Source: Mercurialis annua (taxonomy: Eukaryota; Streptophyta; Magnoliopsida; Malpighiales; Euphorbiaceae). From it: a DNA stretch of 64,000 bases. The stretch is taken from the NCBI RefSeq assembly GCF_937616625.2, contig NC_065570.1:10860001-10924000 (forward strand), in the 5' to 3' direction. A program made the position numbers and the translations under genes. Below, one piece after another: positions 47,718 through 58,695 of this stretch (position 1 is its first letter; each line of letters opens with the position of its first letter). The notes under the pieces were generated by a model. It ran no database searches, was not told where the DNA came from, and worked only from the letters and a program-made list of their open reading frames with translations.

Positions 47718-50666
47718 TAGAATATCAGTAATAGGTTTTGCCTTTAGGATAATACCTCAGAAAGTGAGAACCTATAGGAAGCGCTGTTATTAAATACGTG
47801 CCTAATGAAAGAAAATATATATAAATATAACTTACAGAAGCAATAATATGATAAACATCACATCATATAATTATCGCAAACGTAATTCCTATATTACGTT
47901 TTTGAATTGAAGAAAGAGATGGATTACTTATAGGAAGTCGATGTGAAACATCGGTATCTGCGTCTGTATATGACGTAGTTAGGAGTGTTGCAAAAGTGGA
48001 TGTGGTGATTATATCAGTAGAAAATTTTGAATTAAATTGAGTTGTCGGAGATATGGAGAGAGAAGGAATGTAACAGAAGAACAGTCTGTAAATGACAGCA
48101 ATACAAAAATTTGACAGCAATATAAAAATTTGAATTATACCCAATAAGTATAAAGAAAGCCGTTAAGAGTCGCAGAGCGTATCATCTAGAATAAGACTTA
48201 CGATTTTATGAAAATTTTGAAAGTTTTTATGATTTTTCAAGGTACAATTGTGCTCAGGCATCGCATGTGACATTGCATAACCACAATAGAAATGCATAAA
48301 AGAATGATTTTCAAAATTTTAGATCATGCATCATATCTTTGTAATGGAAAAAGAAACTGCGATTTTGAGCAACTCCTTGGTGATGAGAGATGTCATCACT
48401 CTGAGCAACAATTGTACTAACAATTTTAAATGATTTATGAAAAGTGGTTTGGAAAGAGCTGCGCAGCCAAAAGAAGTTTTAAAAATCGTTTGTTCAGTGA
48501 GTAAACTCGGATGTGAAACTCTGCGACAAATAATAAAAGATTCTTATTAAATAAGAATAAGAATTGTAAAACAAACCCCAATAACAGAATAAAGCCACGT
48601 TAACGATTAATTGCAACGAAGCTAGTGGAGCTAAAAAAAAATGTGAATAAGGAATTATCGCTGGAGAGCATATGCAGATAAGCTGCAATGCATTGGCAAT
48701 ACTTAAGGATACGATATTTATCCTTATGATAAAACGAAGGATGTAATGACAGAGAGTTGTGTTAGGTAAAAGAAACGTACAAGTACGCAAGGATGAAGAA
48801 TATAACGATTGTTCTTATAGAGAAAGTAGCAACCCAAAGTCATAATTGGAGGAAAGAAATTAAAAGTATAAAGGATGAGAAGACAATAGTATGAATGATG
48901 AACATTAAGTGATAGTTTAAGGATATATAACCTTATCAATATCAGTGCTTGAAAATACAGAAGTAAGAAGAGAAGGGAAATGGACGATGAAAAAGATAAT
49001 CCAGTATGATGTGAAAGTTTGAAGTAAGATAAATCAAGAGATGGTGATGCTATATGACTGATATTAAGTAAAGTTACTAATATCAGCATTAAGAGTTACA
49101 AGTTGCATTGACAGAAAAGAGAAAAGATAAGCTATAAAATTCTAACATACGGAAAAGGCACATGTATAGGCATACGTGTCGGTAAATGTAAGAATTGTGG
49201 ATATTATGAAAGGAAGTGTAATGAGGAAACTCATACACCCTTAAAATTTTACAAGATGATTAATGACATGAAAAGATTTAGAGAGGTGTCAGAAAGATTA
49301 TTAGAAGAAAGCAGCAATACCAGAGCTAGTATAGACAGAAGAAAGATGTGATGAATACAGTAAGTAAAGAATAAAGTAATACTTTATTGCTATTGGACAG
49401 ATAGAAGTGAATTGTATTTAAAAAGCCACTATGTGATAAGAACGAGAAATGATACCTTGGAAAATGATAATGAAGTTATGAAGCTAATCGAAAGTAAGAA
49501 GAAGAAGTACAAGACGAAAGGGGAAGTTGTTTGATGAGTAAGAAAGAATGACGGTTAAGGAAATACATAAATTATTAAGGACCTGCCGAATCTATTAAGG
49601 ATAAAAGTTAAAGATAAGAAAGGAGTTCAACGAAGGTTAATTAACGAGAAGGATTCTCGAAACAGTTAAACGTGAAAGAAACATATGAGGTCATTATGAA
49701 TAGGAAACTGTGACGTAAAGGAAGAAACATCATTGACTGAAAAGTCAATGAGAGATTCGAGGTGGACCTCAAGGGAGCAACTAGAGAGAAGTGAAAAGGA
49801 TAATAGTTAATATGAGTAGTACTAGCAAACAAAGGCAACTGTACAAGTCATACGACTAAAAGTAACGTGAAATGAAACGTTTACGACAATGGTAAGGGAT
49901 GAAAAATCACGACCGACCGAACGACGGGAAGCGCACGAGAGATTAAAAGAGCAAAGGAAAAAGAAATCGAAGATAGTAAAGAGTGTATCACGCTCAACTA
50001 TATGAAGAAATAGCAAGTGTGTTAGACAAAGTACAGTTCGAGAAAGATTAATTAATGAGAAGTAAGGTGTCAGACAATGGTAGAAAGGACTAAGAAATGA
50101 TAAGAACCAGTTAAGAAAGGAAAGTGAAATTTCAGATAATAGTAAAGATCATAACTGCAGATTATGGTTACGAGAGAAAACATTCATAGGAATACGAATA
50201 AAGTAAATATGTCATTAAGATAAAGTCAACACGTCGTGACTATTCACGTATAAAGGAGATGAATAGCAACCCTATGACGATTAAAAATGAAACAGTAGAC
50301 TTGAAGAGTATCAAGTGAGGATTAATCGACGCTAATGAGGAACAGAAGAAAGATCACAACCAGTTGTACAAGACATCGGGATTACGATATCGGTGATACG
50401 CCTTGAGCCACACTATTTTAAAAAGATGACAAGTAAGATAAAAGTAATAATGAGAGGATTCTCAAATTCCACAGCAGCAAAAAGCTACTGTGAACAAGAT
50501 AAACAATCAATCAACAATAATTATAAAGTTATAGCTGTGCATGGAAAGCTATGAGTTTTGTAAAAGAAAAGGCTGCAATTAAAACGTACTAATGCACACT
50601 AAAGAAAGTGTAAGGACAGTTATAAGGTCTTAACAAGTTTTATGAAAATTCGAGGACGAATTTTTA
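47718..50666 (+). other. Element C non-coding internal region
   Basis: About 2.9 kb, rich in A and G on the plus strand, with no frame of note and no pol motif on either strand. Its base composition matches the sense strand of plant gypsy internal DNA but it is scrambled by stops. A CKNCGYYERKC-like stretch near 49,190-49,225 may be a ruined zinc knuckle. Probably long-decayed gag-pol sequence retained as packaging-length DNA (inference). Confidence 0.5.
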
Positions 50667-50680
50667 TAAGGGGGGAAGAA
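50667..50680 (+). other. Polypurine tract of element C
   Basis: AAGGGGGGAAGAA immediately before the 3' LTR start TGTAATACCCC. Confidence 0.85.
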
Positions 50681-53042
50681 TGTAATACCCCAAAATATTT
50701 AATTATTTAATTGGGCCACGTGTCCAATTTCGAGTCGCCAGAGTGGCGATATCGGAAAGTTTTCCGATGAAATTAAGATAAATAAGTTTTAGTAGGTCGG
50801 TTTTGGAAAAGATTATATACGAGAAATTAAGGTTATATTTCAATTCTAAAACTAGAATTGGAATTAAAAGGAAAAATGTCAAGAAAAGTCCAAAATAAAG
50901 TATAGGGACCAAAGTGGTAATTTAGCCACTTTGTATCGAAAATGGAAATTTTAGGTTTTGACGGGAAAGTATTAATATCGAGCTTCGTATTATTTATAGG
51001 ATATAAATAATACGTATATGTTATGATTAAAGTATAAATTGATTTAGTTATGGACTAAATCAAACAAAAGAAAAGTTTAAAAGAAATTTTATAACAAAGA
51101 AAGAAAAGGAGGACCAAACCGAACCTTTTACCATAATATATATAATTAAACCTCATTTGAAAGTAGAAGGGATCAGATAGAAGAAACCTCCAGAAGCTAT
51201 TTCAATCGGCGATCAACTTCGACATCACGCCGTTTCTCCGTTCGTCGTCCGATTCGAGTGATTCTCGCGGCAATCTCTTCGGAATTCAAGCCTCTACCTT
51301 CCCCGAGCATCAAAACAAGGTGAGGTATACGTTTTTATGATGAAAAATGAATAATAGATGGCTGTTTGGTGTGGCGCCGTTACGGTTTGAGTCGAAATTA
51401 CGTATAACAAGTAAAAATCGTTGTTTTTGAGCGTTTCGCAAGTGGGTTTTGATGTATATACGTATATAAGCATGTCGGGACTGTGTTGGACGGATTTCAG
51501 TGTGAGAAATCGACGGAAGAGGCCGAAAACGAGTGCCTCACGTCGTGAGACATTGTCTCACGACGTGAGACACGTCTCGCGACGCGAGACGGTGTCTCGC
51601 GACGCGAGACAAGGTCTCACGACGCGAGACCAAGTCTCGCGACGCGAGACTGACTCTCACGTCGTGAGACCCCCCTCTCACGACGTGAGAGCAGCTAGGC
51701 ATGATGTGCCTAGCCGTCGCCGACTCCCGTTGGTCGTGTCGAGGTCCGACACGACCTAGCTCAACCCATAAACATTATATGAACTCCGAAAACATGTGAA
51801 GCGAGTGGCGAACTTAATAATGTGGAATAAGGTTCACTTTTAGGTACTAAACGCGTATTTGACTTTTTAATGTGTCAGACGCGTCAGCGAGCAGTGAGGG
51901 CACCAGACGAGGTCTAGTGCGAGCATATCATTACATAGACCACATCATTACTTGGATAGCGGTTACTGTGAGTTGTACTTTTACTTTCACGTATTATATA
52001 TTAAAACTATTTTATATATATATATACTGTTTTCACGCATCGCATTATATAAAATTGATTGAAATGTTATATGCTTTATTAATTTCTATATATGAGAACT
52101 AGTATGCGATCCGAAGAAACTAGCTACCTATTGGGTGTCAATAGGCTGTGTGATCACCAGTATCGAGTCAGTCTAGTATGATTGCATTGAGAAATGACTT
52201 GACACAGCTGGGAGCTGTTGATGAATACGAAACTTACGATTGGGTATATGATTTAGATACGCAGAGTGAACTCGGCTACAGTGTAGCCTGGAAGTCCCCG
52301 TATCTAGTGGCTGGGCCACCAGCGAGTTGGACTCGCAATTGATATTTACGATTGGGTTGAATGATATATGATTATTTGAGAGATGTGTCGCATGCTAGGA
52401 TATTAGTTTCGTACGGATCAAATACCTGTTTATATGTTTTATATTAACATTTTCTTGAGATGCGATGCTATGTTTCTATATTAATACTGTTAGTAAATGT
52501 CAACTCACTCAGTATTTCCCCAAATACTGACCCCTCACCTTTGATGTCTTTCAGGTGCTTAGCTTGTGGACTTAGCTAGAGGCCAATTTTGGAGTGCAGA
52601 AGTCATCTGTATATGTTAGTTTATGACTTCTGTTAATGCTGCAGTAGTGGTCCTGTGTCAACAGAATAGTAGCCTAGCCAGCAGTTTATTTTGATTGTAT
52701 ATATCAATTGCTATCTTTGTTTATATGCTTTTTGATAGGCTACGTACGTTGTATATAATCTACGGCCCCAGATGCCGGTGAGATATTTGAGATACTAACT
52801 GATGTATATAGTACCGCGAGGCCAGTTCGTACAGGGTACGGTAACTAGAGCCCGCGAGGTTTTGAAACGGTTAGTGTATATATTTGGTTACATGTTACAT
52901 ATGTATATTTGCTTCTGTTGTTTGTTATTGTTTGTTTATTATGTGCGAAAAATTAATTGTGGTTTAAGGCTTGCTACGGGTTCCGGAGCTACCACTCCCG
53001 TTCCCTAGCGCCGGTTGCGGCTCAATATTTTGGGTCGTGACA
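50681..53042 (+). repeat. Element C 3' LTR (2362 bp)
   Basis: Near-identical to the 5' LTR. Differences noticed: GACCAAACTG versus GACCAAACCG, a shorter TA run, GTTTTGTACG versus GTTTCGTACG, AAACAGTTAG versus AAACGGTTAG, TTATTATTTG versus TTATTGTTTG. Followed by TSD ATATG. Confidence 0.9.
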
Positions 53043-53890
53043 ATATGTCACCTAATTTTCCATTTTTACTTCTCTAACTCCTAATGTTTCAATTCCTGTT
53101 ATGAGTGCTAGTGGTACACCCATGCCCTTGCAAGGTGTTGGTTCGGTTATTACACCTTCTTTATTCTAATCCAATGTGTATAACATTTCTAATCTTACTT
53201 TAAATCTTACTTCTATTGTTCAGGATAATGGTTGTTTAGTTTTTTTTTTCGTCTTCTACTAGTTATGTTAAGGATCCAATAAGTATCAGAAAGCAATTAG
53301 GATTGGCCATTAGAAAGGACGACTTTATATATTTAATCACCTCAAAACTCCTAAAAATGCGACTGATGTTCCTGGTGTGGATTTATCATCTTTTTGTTTG
53401 AGTCCTTCTTCGTCTATGTTTTATTTGTGAAATTCTCGAAATGGTCATGTCTCTAGGTCTTGTTTACAATTTTTAGCTTCTACATGTGTTTTAGGAAATT
53501 TAAAAACTCATGATATTTCGGACTACAATGGTTGTAAACTAGTAAAATTCTCTGCGTTGCCTTTTTTCTAAAAGTAATACTATATCTATTGCACTTTTGA
53601 TCTTATTCATTCAGATGTTTGGGGACCCTTTCCTGTTTCTACAAAAGGTGTTTTTGTTATTATGCCTCTTTATTGATGCTGCACTGATTACTGTTGGATC
53701 TATCTTATGAAACGCCGCTCAGTTTTTTTAGGCTTTTATAATGAATTTTGAGCTCTAGTAAAAACTCATGCAACTGTTATTTAATACTTTAGATGTGATT
53801 TGGTGGACGAGTATACTTCTCATACTTTTAAAGAATTTATTGTTTTAGATGGTATAATTTACCAAACATTTTGAACCTAGTGAAGTTGTC
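53043..53890 (+). pseudogene. Element D: decayed Ty1/copia, right part (GAG-pre-integrase and integrase core)
   Basis: Starts with the TSD ATATG (53,043-53,047) and continues the protease frame. At about 53,420-53,560 is a GAG-pre-integrase relic (SRNGHVSRSCLQFLAS, then CKLVKFSALPF, with stops and shifts). At 53,595-53,880 is an integrase core relic (FDLIHSDVWGPFPVSTKGVF, then YCWIYLMKRRSVF and DEYTSHTFKEF). Homology stops near 53,890, with no reverse transcriptase and no 3' LTR, so D is truncated as well as mutated. Confidence 0.78.
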
Positions 53891-54805
53891 CCACAATCAT
53901 ATTTATAGAGGTTAGAGGTAGTTTAAGATTAGCTAGAGTCTAATAAGTTTATATTAGAAGTCTGTCATGAGTCGTAGATATATATACAGAAATAGTGAAA
54001 GTGTGTGAAGTGGTAGAGTTTTAAGATTCGGATTAGCTTTTACAATTATTATTAGGATTTTACAATTTAAATTAGTATTAATTTTTATAGGCTAAATAAA
54101 CTATGGTTAGAAGTTATTTTTAGTGTCCGAAAGTTTTAAAATAGACTTCTGGAACCCTATGAGTTTGGGTATTGTCAATTTTAGTCCGTCAAATTTGCAA
54201 ATTTGCCCATAAATTTTTTAAGATATTACAATAGTACAATTTTTTAAATTTAGACTACAATTTATTTGAATCTTTATATGTTATTTACGACTAACTACAT
54301 CTTAACCCCTCAAGTTTGCAGCTGTGCACTAATCACGCCTATTTGAATTCAAACAAACGAATCGTCACCCGGACGAATTTTTTTGCAAATCATCATTGGA
54401 CACTTCAACCACTTATCACTTTTACCTGTCCGAAAAATAGGTGCCTACGCTACATTTATTATATAGATAATAAAACATGTATTTTTTCAAGAATTTATTA
54501 TTATATATATTATTTAAAAAGAATAGTCATTTGATGTTTTTTTAAAAAAAATATTATACATGATTTTATAACCATTATATGAGAATTTAATATTCTTTCC
54601 GTGATTTTAAAGTTGTCCCAAATTGATAATATTAAGAAAGTTTCTTTTTATCTCAAATTAATAGTATAAAGATTGATATAACCTAATTTATTAAGCTATT
54701 AATTAATTAATGTTTTGATTCAAGATATGATTATAAATATATAATTTCGTTGCCTATTGTAAATGTATAAATTTTGTATTATAAATTTAACCATATAATT
54801 AATGG
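53891..54805. other. Intergenic, with a MITE fragment
   Basis: No gene. At about 54,590-54,680, TTCCGTGATTTTAAAGTTGT and CCCAAATTGATAATATTAAG recall the ends of the MITE type at 19,179-19,463, without a matching right end. Confidence 0.4.
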
Positions 54806-56028
54806 CTGAATACATGATTTAACACTTAAAAGATATCACTTTTTTATCATTGGATTTCTAAACATTTTTAATTTTCTATTGAACTTCTTAACTTTTGATT
54901 TTGTTCTATTTAATCTCTCAATTTTTTATTTTTTTAGCCGATCTGACCTCTTTTTGTCTAGTGTGGCAAAACACATTATTCAAACGCTTTGAAGCGCGAG
55001 AAAGATAACTAAAATACATAATTTGACTGGTAAACCATATTATTTTGTTCCATTTAACCTCATGAAAATACATTAGTTAATTTTAAACCATATACGATGA
55101 CATAGAATTTTATAAAAATATATATTTCAAATTTTGATAATATTTCTGTAAATTGTTGACGATGGTAGAAATTAGAAAAAAAATAGAAAAAATAAATGAA
55201 AAACATTTAAAACTAGTCAAGTAATTACATGATATTACTTCTTTTATATGAAAATATGTTTTTTTTTTACATTTCGACAAGAATAAAAGGAGCTTGTTTC
55301 TTTTTTTAATGATACTTATAAAATACATAAACCTTCTATTCTTAAATGATTTTAAATGAAAGTTTAATTGCTTAAAAAAATCACAAATTTTAGTGCGCGA
55401 ACTTTTAATTTTGATAAATTTACATATTAACTTTTGATTTTTTTCAATTTCACACACCAATAAGTTTTCTGTTTAAAAGATGATGTGGACACTGAAACAT
55501 TATTTATTTCGATATACATATCTAACATTTTTTTTAAATAAACATTGCACGGTGCTTAGAATTGCAAATAAAAAAAATGATAGTTATGGTAAACTGCCAA
55601 AATTTAAGATTTGTGTTAAAATTGCAAAACACATTAAAATTTATGATTTTAAGTAACTAAGCCTTAAATGAATTTTTAAATAATATATAAAAGACATCGT
55701 TCTTTATTTTAAATATGAAGGGCATATTTATACTTTGTTTAAACTAATGCATTGTGTGAGACGATAAATGAGCTAAACAATAGTAATTTAGATGTGTAAT
55801 AGAAAAAAGAATTAGTTAAGGGTGTTACAGGACAAAATAGTATAGTTTAAGGATCAAATAGAATAAAAGCATTTTTTTTCACATTAGCGTGTGTAATTCA
55901 CGAACAATTTGAGGGATTAAATAGAACAAAATCAAATTTAACAGATTTAATAGGAAATGAAAAAATACCTAGAGGTAAATTAATAGAACAAAGTGGTAGT
56001 TTTAGGAGTTAAATTATGTACTAAGACC
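54806..56028. mobile_element. TIR element, ~1.2 kb, TIR ~150 bp
   Basis: The left end (TACATGATTTAACACTTAAA) and the reverse complement of the right end (TACATAATTTAACTCCTAAA) match, and the similarity continues for about 150 bp, including GATTTTGTTCTATTTAATC. The interior is AT-rich and non-coding. The superfamily is not determined. Confidence 0.65.
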
Positions 56029-56159
56029 ATAGTTAGCAGAGTATTTAATAAAAAATATAAATTTGAAGGATAAGTCTTGAAATCATCAAACTTTTTTAAA
56101 AACAAATATTTAGAGATAAATGTTTTTATTTAGATGGATGATTAAAAAACAATTTTTAC

Positions 56160-56570
56160 AAAAGATTTAATTATTTAAAAAATCCCCACTTTAAATTTTT
56201 TTTCGCTTATACCCTAAACTTGTAAAAAAGTTATTTGTACTCAATTTTGGATTTTTAGATTTTATCTCTACCTAAAAGTACTAAAATTGCCTCTTTTTAC
56301 TTGAAAAAAAGTTTAGGATAATCCTTCAATTTATATTTATATACTAATTAGACGTATGATATAATCTTTTATTTAATTGATATAATCTTTTATTTAGTTG
56401 TTTTTAATTTTTTTATCCTTTAATTCATTAAATTGTCAATTATATTTTTGTATTGGGTAGAGATGAAACTTAAAAACCCAAAATTGAATACAAATGACTT
56501 TTCTACAAGGTCTAGTTATAAACGAAAAAAAAATTAAGGTGGAATTTTTTTTAAAGTAATTGACCTTTAT
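56160..56570. mobile_element. MITE, ~400 bp, TIR ~105 bp
   Basis: The left arm (AATTATTTAAAAAATCCCCA, then TTATTTGTACTCAATTTTGG) is complementary to the right arm (read in reverse: AATTACTTTAAAAAAAATTC, then TCATTTGTATTCAATTTTGG). The centre is short. A half copy is at 13,505-13,740. Confidence 0.7.
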
Positions 56571-56704
56571 AAAATAGCATTTAGTCTGACGTGCATTCTT
56601 TATCAGTTTGTTTTTTTAAAGTCTAACCATTATGAAAAGGGAATATTTTTGATATATTTAATCTATCACGCGTCATTTGTGGATTGAGTTAATTTTTTTT
56701 AGTA

Positions 56705-56954
56705 CATGGTACATGAAGTCGTCTGTATGAGCTCAACTATGATATGTCACTTTTAAACTTTCCACAGCTACACGAACTTCTACATGTTGGATAGGTCTCA
56801 GTTCGAGCCGGCTATATATCTAGTGGGAGGTAAAACTCTAATTTTAAATGGCATGGTACATTAGGTGTCCTGTATGAGCTCAACTTTGAGACAACATAAG
56901 TCGGATAGGTCTCTGCTTAAGCCGGATAGATATCTTGTGGGAGATAAAACTCAA
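56705..56954. repeat. Imperfect tandem repeat, period ~147 bp, two copies
   Basis: TGTATGAGCTCAACT, GGATAGGTCTC, GCCGG and GTGGGAGGTAAAACTC occur in the same order starting near 56,705 and again near 56,852. Copy 2 is shorter. No coding function is visible. Confidence 0.65.
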
Positions 56955-57483
56955 ATTCAAAGTTTATACGGATACATATATGAGTATGGTTTGCTCGCGA
57001 TCTTAGTTAAAGTAGAAAAGCGTCTTATCAATTCATATGCGTTTTGTAGATCGAACCATCATTTTAAAATAAATTATTAAATGTTGATACTAGCAAAAAT
57101 AATTATTGTGGAGATTCTATAATAAAATGAATTTAATAAAATATAAAATGGTAATAGTGATTATAGGTTAATAGACTGAAAAACTATTGATCTTTGATTT
57201 CGTTTTCAACAGCATTCTCATGTTGAAAAACAGTTAATTTTTATCCTATTTTATTTTTTTAACTTTCAATTGCATCTTAAATTAAAAAAATTAAATAATT
57301 TTATTATTATAAGGATAAAAATATTCAAACCAACTAAATTTAAGAGTTATATCATATTCTTTTTTAATTGAAAAAATTCAAAGAGATTTTTTATCTTAAA
57401 AAAATATTCAAATAGGTCCTAAATAAATGTTTAATTAGATATATAATTAATTTTTTAAATTATAAAAAAAATTTAAAACCGGC

Positions 57484-57690
57484 ATGTGTCAACGCCTCTT
57501 AACTCTAAATCCCCCATCGCCTTTGTCGGACCCGCCACACCCGCCGCTACTCGTCTTCCATGAAAGACGAGCTGCTTTTATTTGTCCTCTGTAGGAGGAC
57601 GAGCATACCTTCTTGCTCGTCCTCTCAGGCGAGCAGTGGCAGGTCTGAGGGCGGACGGGCGGTAGCAGTCCGAGGGAGGTAGCAATGGAG
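57484..57690. repeat. GC-rich hairpin cluster
   Basis: Several small hairpins in a row in AT-rich surroundings: CTCGTCTTCC/AGACGAG, GTCCTC/GAGGAC, GACGAGCA/TGCTCGTC, plus CCGCC-rich flanks. An open frame on the minus strand through it is a by-product of composition. Confidence 0.55.
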
Positions 57691-57912
57691 TAAGACATTT
57701 TTAATATCATTATATTATATAGTTTAAGTTATTATATTTATTATCATTATTATTATAGATTTATAGAAAAGATAGTTTAGGTTTAGTATTATTAAATACT
57801 ATTTATAATATATGCTAAATATGAAAAATTTATCTTAAATTATCTAAATGAAAATAGTTCAATTTTATGTTTCAGAATGCAATTGAAAGTTAAAAATACG
57901 AAATAAAATAAA

Positions 57913-58283
57913 GGGTTAATTCCTAAAAAAATCACGAACTTTACATGAAATTTTATTTTAATCATGACCTATTAAAGTTGTCATTTAAAGGCGCGAATTT
58001 TCATTTTATTTCAAATCTATTAACAAAGTAAAATTCGGTATATTTTATCTGATTAAAAATTCCTAATCCTAGATACTCTAACTGAAAGATAATAAAATTT
58101 GACGTTGATTAATAACTTGGGTCTTTCATTAATGATTTAGTGAAGAATTTAGTTAATAAAAATATACTGAAGTGATGAATTTGAAACAATATGAAAGTTC
58201 GTGTCTTTAAATGGCAACTTTTAAAGGTCATGATTAAAATGAAACTTCGTGTAAAATTCGTGATTTTTTTAGAAATTAACCCT
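57913..58283. mobile_element. MITE (371 bp) with 8-bp target duplication
   Basis: TIRs of about 107 bp start GGGTTAATTCCTAAAAAAAT (left) and GGGTTAATTTCTAAAAAAAT in reverse (right). Flanked by AAAATAAA at 57,905-57,912 and 58,284-58,291. An 8-bp duplication fits the hAT superfamily, though low complexity makes the exact edge ambiguous by a base. Confidence 0.75.
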
Positions 58284-58695
58284 AAAATAAAATTAACTAT
58301 TTTCAACGTCAGAGTGCTTATTGAAAACAAAATCAAAAGTAGTGTTCCAACTTATTGGTCATGATTATATTTAAAAACAGTCCAACCATAGTCGCTGCTG
58401 CATACTCCATTGCGTTTTGGAGTAAAGAAAGAGTTGAATTCGAATTAATCGATGGACGTTATAGTCATAAAATTGAGAAACTTAAAAAGAAAAAACAAAG
58501 TTGAGTTGGCTGCAGAGCTTATGGATATATGTGAGTCGAGGTTTGACATGGATTTTTGAGCCAAATCTATACATGCCGATCATATATTCTTCTTATGTAT
58601 TAAATGAAAGCTTTAGGACATAACCCACAAAGATATGCTCAAATTTCAATACGAATGAACAATTTGGGGATGATGATTAGGGTATAAGAATAAAG

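Larger units (their letters stand above)
43795..53042 (+). mobile_element. Element C: young non-autonomous Ty3/gypsy (9.25 kb)
   Basis: LTRs at 43,795-46,158 and 50,681-53,042 start TGTAATACCCCAAAATA and end TTTTGGGTCGTGACA. They differ at only about five sites plus the length of a TA run. TSD ATATG lies at 43,790-43,794 and 53,043-53,047. PBS TGGTATCAGAGC follows the 5' LTR, and AAGGGGGGAAGAA precedes the 3' LTR. One long Gag-like frame is present and no pol. The LTR 3' end (CCCTAGCGCCGGTTGCGGCT) and the pre-PPT motif GAGGACGAATTTTTATAAGG are shared with element B, so the two families are relatives (Tekay/Del-like by recall). High LTR identity means recent insertion. Confidence 0.92.
57168..58358. 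mobile_element. TIR element with a GC-rich core, split by a younger MITE
   Basis: The left arm (57,178-57,290; TTTGATTTCGTTTTCAACAG, then TTTTTAACTTTCAATTGCAT) is complementary to the right arm. The right arm is in two pieces, 57,870-57,912 and 58,284-58,358, because the MITE 57,913-58,283 sits within it. The core at 57,484-57,690 is GC-rich. Confidence 0.6.

Noticed and set aside
49190..49225. Zinc knuckle in the C internal region
   Set aside because: CKNCGYYERKC lacks the His and correct spacing. It may be a relic but was not called as a domain.
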